Origin: Clostridia bacterium
GTDB taxonomy: Bacteria; Bacillota; Clostridia; Oscillospirales; Acutalibacteraceae
Assembly (NCBI GenBank): GCA_017521925.1
Contig: JAFXBG010000009.1
Span: 62,001 to 126,000, forward strand
DNA length: 64,000 nt
Reading direction: 5' to 3'
Part shown: positions 16,645-26,400 of the stretch, in pieces
Layout: each line of letters opens with the position of its first letter
Numbering within the stretch: position 1 is the stretch's first letter
Program-made: the position numbers and the translations under genes
The notes under the pieces: model-generated
The model's database searches: none
What the model saw: only the letters and a program-made list of their open reading frames with translations
What the model was told of the DNA's origin: nothing

Positions 16645-17490
16645 TTGAATAAATCCAATAAAAACCAGCAAAAACTCTTTTTGTATAAGCATAGCAAGGC
16701 TTTGGTGCTTATGGTTGGAGCTTTGTCATTTTTGCTGGCGGTTCTGATGATTTTTCTCTTTAACCTGCAAGACACAAGCTATGATGTACACGATATTGTC
16801 TGCAAGGCTATTGACAAAGCTGAGGCGGATAAAACATTCATTCTTCAGCTGGACACAGCCGCTCAGATAAATGTAGGCAATATGGAGCAGAAGACTGAAA
16901 CCAGCGGATACATTACCTCTGTTGAGGAGCTTGACCTGACCCATTTTTACCTTAATACATTCAGCAGTACCACAGATAATCCGGATGCCGACTTTGATGT
17001 AACGGTGTCTGTATTTTCAGACGGAGAAAGGGTTTGGGATAATTCCGGCGGCACAGCGGTTGAGCTGGATATTACCTGTGAGGAATTTGACGAAATTGTT
17101 GATAGCTTCTCCTTATATAAATACAATACCAATAACGTCAGGGATGTCTTATACATACCCAAAGAAATTGAAGGTTTTGACACAAGCGGCGAAGTTACGG
17201 TTATTCTTAACACACCGGAAGAAAATGTGCTTTCTGCATATGCTGAAAAGCTTAGTGAAATTACTGAAGAAAAGGTTAATGCAAATGAACTTAAGATACT
17301 TAACGCTGTGGTTTCATACAGCTTGTTTGACGGTAAGGTTCAGAGCCAGACCTATTCCTTTACAGTAGAATACATAACATCTGCAGGCATTGCTGTGAGG
17401 TATGGTGTAAGCTCGCAGTCTGCATATGGCGACCCCAATAATCTTCTTGAAGATTACGATGATTTGGTGCTTTTAACAGAGGAGGAATAA
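16645..17490 (+). CDS. Membrane-anchored extracytoplasmic protein, unknown function (281 aa)
   Basis: The TTG at 16645 is the start, with AGGGAAG about 7 bases upstream. A basic N-terminus is followed by one strong transmembrane helix (about residues 20-41, VLMVGALSFLLAVLMIFLF). The rest is a predicted outside domain of about 240 residues, rich in beta-type segments and acidic residues, with no family that I recognise. It vaguely resembles LolA/LppX-like lipoprotein folds, but I cannot show this. Its stop codon lies inside the ribosome site of the next gene (5-bp gap), so it is translationally linked to the 3631-residue protein and probably works with it. Confidence 0.8.
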   Translation: MNKSNKNQQKLFLYKHSKALVLMVGALSFLLAVLMIFLFNLQDTSYDVHDIVCKAIDKAEADKTFILQLDTAAQINVGNMEQKTETSGYITSVEELDLTHFYLNTFSSTTDNPDADFDVTVSVFSDGERVWDNSGGTAVELDITCEEFDEIVDSFSLYKYNTNNVRDVLYIPKEIEGFDTSGEVTVILNTPEENVLSAYAEKLSEITEEKVNANELKILNAVVSYSLFDGKVQSQTYSFTVEYITSAGIAVRYGVSSQSAYGDPNNLLEDYDDLVLLTEEE

Positions 17491-17494
17491 TACG

Positions 17495-20400
17495 ATGAAA
17501 TTGTTCAGAAGTTTTGTTTCAATTATTTTGGTGATGACTGTTTTATGCTCTTCGCTTTTAAGCGTATCGGCACAGTCGGCTACTGACGATGAGCCAGGTA
17601 TTGTATCTACAGATATGACCTTGGAAGAGGCAGAAAGCAATGCCGAAAAATACTTTAGCACAAACGAAGAAATGACCGAAAAATACCCTGACGGATTTTA
17701 CGTGATTGAGTATAACTCCTACGGTATTTATGAGGGCGGTGCTGACCCCGAAAACCCAGAGGATGTATACCTTGGTATAAACGTATACCGTCTGGGCGGA
17801 TACAGCAGTTATGCCGAAGTAACCTTCACTGTTTCTCCTGTAGTTGCCGATGCAGAGGTGTATCCTGTGTCTCAGGGGACAATTGAGTTTGAGCCTCAGC
17901 AACGTGTAGGTGTTGCAAGGGTTAAAATTCATAATGACGACGTAAGAAGAGGCGACCAGATTCTTATGGTGTCTCTTATATCTGCTTCCACAGGTGTTGT
18001 TTCAGAGGGTTCATCTGCAGTTGTTACAATTACAGACGATGAGCCTTATGTAGAAAGTATTGTAGGTATTTCTGTTTCAAAAGCTGTTACAGATGTAAAC
18101 GAAGGCTGTGTAACAGTTACTCTTAAAAGAACCAACACAACTGCTGAATACTGTACTATGGTGCTCAAAACTTCTGATGGCACAGCAAAAGCAGGCGTTG
18201 ACTATACCCACACCGAAACCGAGGTTATGTTCAGCCCCGGTAAAACTGAGCAAACTGTTAGAATTCCTCTGATTCAGTCAGATTCTTTTTATAGCGATAC
18301 CAAGTATTTTAATGTGGAGCTATGTGATCTTGCGGCTTGTCAGGTTGACGGCGAAAGCAAAATCAGAGTTGAAATTACAAACAATGTAAAAGATGGTGCC
18401 TCAAAACTTACCGTGGTAAGCGGTAAAGCAGATATTGAAACCGATTATAGCAGTGTGATTACAAACACCCCGGAGCCGGTTATTAATATTAACGATAATA
18501 TTAACCGTAAGCAGCTTCTTATGTCGGCAGTAGGTGCCGCCAACGGTACAGCTGTTCAGACAGTACCTGAGGTTAACTTAATGTCTTCCTCAGGTAAGTG
18601 GGAGTCTACCGTAGTACTGTCCCCAAAAGATTTTGAAACTACTTACAGCACTGCTTCCGATTGGGAGCCAAATAAAAAGTATTCAAATGGCAATGAAAAT
18701 GTTTTTATTGCTACAAAGGAACCTTTGGATTTAAACTTTTTTGACAGAATCATTTTTAAGTATAAAAACGATGAGTGGGGTGCAAACGGCAACCCCAATA
18801 CTGCTGCAGGCTACACTAAAAAACCTGTCAGAGAGTCTGAGGATTTCTTTTTCACCAAGTCTTCGCTGGATCACTGCAGTGAGGCAGATCTTGAGTGGAT
18901 GAAATCAGAGGGAGTTTATTTCCTTGTTGATGATAACAACAAAAACGTTGACCGTTTGTCTGACGGAATGTCAAAATTTCTGTATTCTTTAACTAAAGTA
19001 AAGCGTTATCCCGAAACCGCAGGTATGTCGGGTAAAAGCCAATATTTATTCTATATGCTTTACGATGACCAGGGCTGGGACGACCATCACTTTGAAATGG
19101 GCGATACCATCCTTTACCGTGCAATTGTTCCTTTCAGTGTATTTGAAAGCGAGTATATTGACGAAGGAAGCTTTAAAGCTACAAGTTCAGGCGTAAGCTT
19201 TAATATGGATGGCTACAAATGGACTATTACTGCTCCTGATATTTTTAACGGCGGTGTTGGCGAATGTGATTATGACGCACCTGAAGATAAGGATAAATAC
19301 GGCTTTTATGTGGGAAGCCGGCTTAAGGTTGAATACAGAATTCTTTCAGAAGAAAGCATTGTGCCTACACCAAAAGAACTTAGCCTGGTTGATGCTGAGG
19401 GAGTGGTTCATAATGTTGCAACCAAAAGCGACACTGAAAGTGCTTTCTGGGTTAATCTGAGCACCTTGCTTACCAATAATGTAAGCCAGCTTAAAACACA
19501 ATACGGCATGACCAAGGAGGAGGCTGACAAACACGCCGCTATTGTTCAGGATGAAAACGGTTGCATTAGCTCAATTTTTCAGTCAAAGCTTTCCTTTAAG
19601 ACTGAGTATGTTATGCAGCAGAATGTGGTTCTTGATTTTTCAAACATACCTCAGCTTGCCAAGCCCATTGTAAATGAGAATGGTGAAATCGAATCTGAAT
19701 CCAGTCGTCGTCAGAGAGTTATGAGTGTTCTTGATGATGTAATCGCTTTCTATGATTTAAGCGGCAACGATATTACTCCTGAGCCTCAGTCCGTAGATAT
19801 GAATAGAAATTTCATATCTTATCCTACAATCGATTTTGATTATATAAGAGTAAGTCCCACCAGTGCAGGCCCTGATATGATGGCTGCTTCCAACCTTTAC
19901 GATCTGGATTATAAAAACATTGATAAAGCGGTGGAAATCACAGACGAAACTTGTTTTCAGATAGATGATTCTGTAACCTTTACCCTTTATTCCAAGGGAA
20001 CTACATATCTTAAGCCTCAGCTTTCTTTGAATTCTACATTGATTTCAGAGCGTCAGAAAGGCAGTAACGACTTTACTACTACGTATGTTGCCAATAAGCT
20101 TGACAGCTTTATTCCTTTTGAATATTTGTACAGCGACAGAGGCTCAGCACCCGTGCCTTCTTACTACACTATGAAGGTGAATATTTCGAGAATTTATCTT
20201 GACGGTGCCGCAGCTTCGGCAGAAAAGAAGTTTAAGGTTAACGTTAACAGAACCAAATCCAACGGACAGGAAACCGAACTTCTCTTTAATTTTGATTTCA
20301 TAGGAGGTCAGCAAGTAACTGACGAGATTTTGGTAGATACATATAACCTTTCCGATAAATTTGATTTGAAATCCCAGGGCATATCTGATGTTGATCCCTA

Positions 20401-23400
20401 CAAGCCTGTAGTTAAGCTTATGTCTTTTTCCGATAGCGGATATGAGTATATTATTTATATTCCTTCGGCATACAATTATCAGCTTGAGGCACAGGGCTCT
20501 GAAGATACCAGATATACTACAATTTTCCAGGGCGGAGACGGTGTTTCCATAGAACTTGAAGATTATGAGAAAGATACCCACATAGAGGATGAAGTTGAGG
20601 AAGAAAGCGTTATTATTTCATATCTTGATATTAACGACACTCAGTACATCTGTCCCAAGGTTCCTTCTGTAATTTCAGAAAACGACGGTGCATCTGTAGA
20701 AACTCCTTATTTTGAAGAGCAGAACCAGTTCCCTACATATAACGACAATAACGTAGTTGTTGGCTTAAGCGGTATGAGCGTCGATGCTACCAACACAGGT
20801 TTGTTTTTATCCACTATTTTCAAGGAATTAGCAACAAAAAAGAATAATCCCCGATGGGGTACAGCATCAAAGGTTGCAGCTATGCTTGCAGGCAGTACCG
20901 CATATTGCAAGTTTAACAATCAGCAGATTGTTTTGGGTGCTAAGCTCAGTATAGGCTACGGAAATACTGATGCTATCGCTGTTGGTGAAACGACAACCAA
21001 TGAAAAATCAGAATATTTTGGCGCTCTGTTCGACGAACCAAAAGTAAGTAGCGATGCAACACACTATAAAACTAAATATAACCCCGGTGTTTTAAAAATT
21101 GCAGGCGCAGGTGCCTTTGAAGGAAGCATTCAGCTTGATTACAGTCACATTTATCACAGGTTCAAGTTTACCAAGGTAACTATGTCTGTAAGCGGAAACT
21201 TTGCTGTGTCGGGAGTTATCCCCATTGCACCCACGGGCGGTATTGTTTACGCTACAATTACAACCAGCCTTGGCTGTGCTTTCAGCGTAAGCTACAATCA
21301 GGTTCTTAATTATGTAGATAAAGAAGGCGTGGCTCATTACGCATCTTATTGGAGCGACTTTATACTTACACCCTCTGTTTATGTAAGCGCAGGTTTTGGT
21401 GTGGGTATATCTGGTGTAATTGCCCTTGAGGGCAGTATTGCCTTGGCAATTTCTTTCAGTGTTAACTTCGGTGTGGCCAAATTCTCGGCTTCTCAACAGG
21501 AATTTGATATTACCACACGCCCTACCGATAATGATAATGCCAAGTTTAAGAATTATCAAACTACTAGCACCTTTGACGGAAACTGGCAGTACTATGATAT
21601 GGATATCGAAACCCACGGCGAAACAATGTATCAGGATTATTATTTCGGTGATACAAAGTGTGAGTCCAATGTGGTAGGAGATACCCTTACAATTACATCT
21701 ATAGGTACATCTTTCCACCTTACGGGTATCCGCAACAGTAAAGGTGGCATAGCTAAGGTAACGGTTTATAATACTAAGACCAATGAGCTTATAGATTCAG
21801 CACTTGTCAATACTTACAGTGAAAACGAAAAGCGATACCAGACCCTTTATTACTGGCAGATGAAGGACTATGAAAGTGCTCCTCCTGTTCCTTTTAAAGT
21901 TGTGATTGAGCATATTGAAAACGACGATACAGCAGGTCACAAAGTTGCCTTGGATTCCTTCAGAGTGTTTAACACTGCTTTTTATAAAGAGGAGCTTATG
22001 GATGCGGCGGTAACCAGTGCCGTGATTAAGCTTTCTCTGTCGCTTAAGTTTGTTCTGGGACCCTTTGACCTTGTTATTGAACCCGGATATATGCAGATTG
22101 TAAGAGCTCCAAGTAAGGATTCGATTACCTTGGGAACAATAGGATATTATAAAACCTATGAAGTACCAAGAACTCTTGCCCAGAATGAGGATATTCCTGT
22201 TCTGATGGCTACTGCGTATATACCTCAAGAAGTATCGGATATAGATTATTTTGATACAGGCGAATACGGCCAGCAGAAACAGCTCAGTACTCTGGCAAAT
22301 AACGTAGAGCATACTTCAAAAACACAGGTTATTAACCACACAAGAAAATCAAACGGCAATTCTGTTGCCTCTGATTATGCTTTTTACAGCAAGCTTACCA
22401 AGAACTCTGATACAGATGAAGCTGTATATTCACTTTACTATGCTGTAGATGGAGTAGAGCAGGGAACAGTAACAGATGATGTTTTTGTTTCGGATTTCTT
22501 TGCTTTTGAAGACGAATCAGGTAAACTTAACGTTGCTTTAATTGCAAACGACAGCACAATAAGCTCCATTACCGGCGAAGCAGGTGATGTTATTACCGTG
22601 AATTTTGCCGACGGCACTAAAAAGGAGATTACTAAATCAGAGGATATTTCTCTAATACTTAAGGCAAACTGCGTAAAGATTGCTGTTTTTGATGACGACA
22701 ACAATATTACCCTTAAATCGGTAGGTGCAACAAGCGGCAATAACAAACAGGAAAACCGTCCTGTTGTTACAAGCTATCCTTCGGGCAATACTGTGCTTTT
22801 CTACACCGAGGATGAGCCTACAGACTTCAAGGCAGAATATGATATGAATTTTACCGGCTTCAGTGACGGACTTAATGAATCAGTACAGGATGTAGAAGAT
22901 TTGATGAATGCCGCCTACTCAGGTCGTGCCAGAATATATTCTGCAGTTAAAAACAGCTCAGGTGAGTTTACATCGCCTGTGGCTATGGACCTTGAAAATT
23001 TAATAGGTGCCGAAAAGTTTAAAACCGGCTTCAGAATTACGTCTATGGATGCAATAATGAAAGACGAAAACACCATTTGCCTTGCGTTTGCGGCTGAAAT
23101 TCCCTATGTTTATGCAGAGAAAGAAAACATAGAGGGAACCCTTAAAGAAATCTATTATTGCACAGGCAATGTAAGTGGGGATAAGGTTGACTTTTCCTCT
23201 GTGATTATAGTTGACAGCGTTCTGGATTATAAAGAAGATATCAATGACTTAGGTTTTGATGTTAGCGAGCTTTCCGAAAAGTATTACAACAAAGAAACAG
23301 GAGACGTTTACGACGATATTATTCTTTCAAATGTTCAGTTTGAAAATGCAGTTGTTGGCGAAAACAAAACTGTGGTAAGTTCTGATAAGGCTGAGCCGGT

Positions 23401-26400
23401 ACTATTCTTCCATACCAACAGCAGTATAAATTGCGTTAATTACAGTACTCTTAACAGTATTATCAACAAAGAGGAAAATACCAACTTAGCTGTTAACGTT
23501 CTTTATAATGGCCATTTTGACGATTATGTAATTGCTGCCGACGAAAACGGTGCAGTAAGCCTTATTTATAACGACACTACTGAAAGCGGAGCCTATACCG
23601 ATACGCTGTATGTTTTAAACTACGACACCCAGCACCGTGTATGGAACCGTCCACGCCGTCTGACACATTCTGAGGCTTTTGATAAGGTTAATTTTGAAAA
23701 CCAAACAGAAACGTCTGCTTTAATGTTCGATAACCTTTCAGCCTATGTTGACGAAAACGGAAAAATAGCAGTTGCTCTGCGTTCTTCATATCTACCTTTC
23801 TCGTATGATTACGGTGTAACGCAAAAGGATATGGATGAAGATTTTTATGTAAATATGGATGAGGCAGATAAGCTTTATACCGATGAGAACAACGTGTCAC
23901 AGCCTATGATTGTTACACCTGTTCTTGACTATGACAGCGAAAACTCCAGAACCGACATAGCTCTTCTGACATTTGAAAAGCCTGTAACCGATTTTGATGT
24001 TAAGGACTTCGTTCTTGATAATGACATATTTATTGAGGGTAGTGAAATTGAAGCTGTATTTAGCCTTGTAAATACAGGTGATACAGTTGTAGAGGGACTT
24101 AAAGCAGCTTTTTACTATTATGACCTTGATTCAAATACAACCTCTCCCGAGTTTGGAGTTAAGAATCTTACGGAAAAATTTATAGCAGGTCATAGTGAAC
24201 CGGTAATGCTTTCATATACTGTTGACGAAGCACCTGATAATCAGTTGCTTTGTGTGAGAATAACCAATTCATCGGGCAGAACCGTTTATTATGATTCATA
24301 TAAAGACAGCTATCTTGCAGAAAGCGAAAACATTACATACCATAAAATCAATAAATCTGCCGAGTTTGTAATCAGTTCAAATAAAGTAGAAATTGACAGC
24401 AACGGTATTATGAATTTTTCAGCAGAAGTAAGCAATATCGGTGAAGTCGATGCTTTTGATGACGTTGTGGTTTCCTGTAACTACTATGACGACAGCGTTG
24501 ACAACAAGTTCAAGGGTACATTGTTCAGCTTTACCATAGAGGCAGAGGAGCTTTTAAGCGGTGCAAGTGTTGTATATCAGAACGACTTTGACGTAAGCGA
24601 TAAGCTTAAGGATAATAAGCTTTATTACAGTTTTGAAATTTCAGTTGCTGACTCACAGTATAATACAGAGAACGACAAAACCAATGTGGCCTGTGCCGAG
24701 CAGATTCCCGAACTTGAAACTAATTCAATACGGCTGGCATCATATAACACTACCAATAATATCAGTACCGACGGCCACAGAATTTTTGATGTAGCTTTAG
24801 GCGATGTTGTTGAGATTAAAAGCGACGTGATTTCAGACTATTTCAAAAAGTCAGACATCCGTGCCTACGAAATCGGTTCTGCTTGCCTTAGTATTGATAA
24901 TTCAGCCCAAAACGGTAACATAAGAATAAAAATTACAGATGTTCCCGAAAACGGAGAATATGTAAAGCTGCTTTTAAATATCCGAGGTACTACTATTTAC
25001 AGATATGTTTACCTTAATATAACCAACAGCGATACAATTAATCTTGATATGTTCTACGCAGGAGATGGCTGGAGCATGAGCAGCCAAAAGCATCTGTATG
25101 CGAAAGATTATGATGTTATTTCCACTGAGGTTGATGGCAGTCAGTTAAGCTTTAGCTTTGTAGGTAAGGATTTACGCCTTTACGGTGATTTTCTTAAATC
25201 CGGCGGCAGCTTTGAGATTACCATTTGCGACAGAAACGGCAATGAGATTGAGAAAAAGCTTGTAGATACCAAGTCGGAACTTAACGATTACGGTATGCTT
25301 ATGTTTGTATCAAAGGGTCTTGACTTCGGAAGATACAACGTAAATATAAAGGCTGTGCTTGATGAGGGCGAAAAGCTTTCGCTTGATTATATCAAACATA
25401 CGATTGATGTTACAGGTGCAGATACCAGTCCTTATCCTGATGTTAACTCTTATACTCAGGAGCTTGACGCACCCCTTATTAACGGCAGACAGCGTCAGGC
25501 AAAATTCAGACTTAATTTCAACAAAGAAATAAAACTTGCAGAAGGCAAAAATTTAAGCGATGTTACCCTTACCTTCGATGAGTATGAGAAAAACCCAGAC
25601 GGAACATATACTGCAACAGGTAACAAGGCTACATTTACCGCTGAGGAAATTACAAACGGTAAAACCCTTGTGTTTACTTCGGTGCTTTCGGGCAAAGCAG
25701 GTTGTGTTCTCAAGTATATGCTAGCTGATTCGAAAATTGCAGAGGGCTATTTCGTTGGAACCGACGGAAGAGCTGCTTCAGCAGATATTCCTGATTACGA
25801 TATTGTTTCTTATATTGTTAAGGAGTCAGGAATTTTATCAGTAACTGTTGTTGAAGACGGAAAAATGCCTCAGGGCAATGTTCACAACAGCGTAGAGGTT
25901 AAGTTCGCATCTGTGGCAGATACTTCACGTCTTGAGGGAACAAAGCTTCTGTATAAAACAGTCGGTTCGGATTTTGCAGAAACTGATATTGAGTTTGAAT
26001 ATGCAGGTATGACAGATGACCCAAGAACTGCTGTTTATCGTGCAGATTCGCTGACTCTTGATAAAAATGAATTCGAAAAGACCTTCAGCTTCTATGAAGG
26101 AATTGTTCTTAATCAGGATAATTATGTACTTGTTACAGCAGACGGTGATTATCTTGAAAATGACCTTACCTCAATTATTACCGATAAATCTGATATTGAT
26201 ATCCTTTACAGTAAAACTAAGGCAGAGGATACATATATTAATGTTGTTTCAACTGAAAATGAGGTTTGTCCTGAGGTGGTTGTAAGATTTAACAACCCTG
26301 TTAATGCGGATTACGCTCTGAATAACGCTTTTGTAACTGTTACAAGAACTGTAACTGACGCTAAGGGTCAGGTTACGGAAGACCTTGTTCTTGAAGCAAA

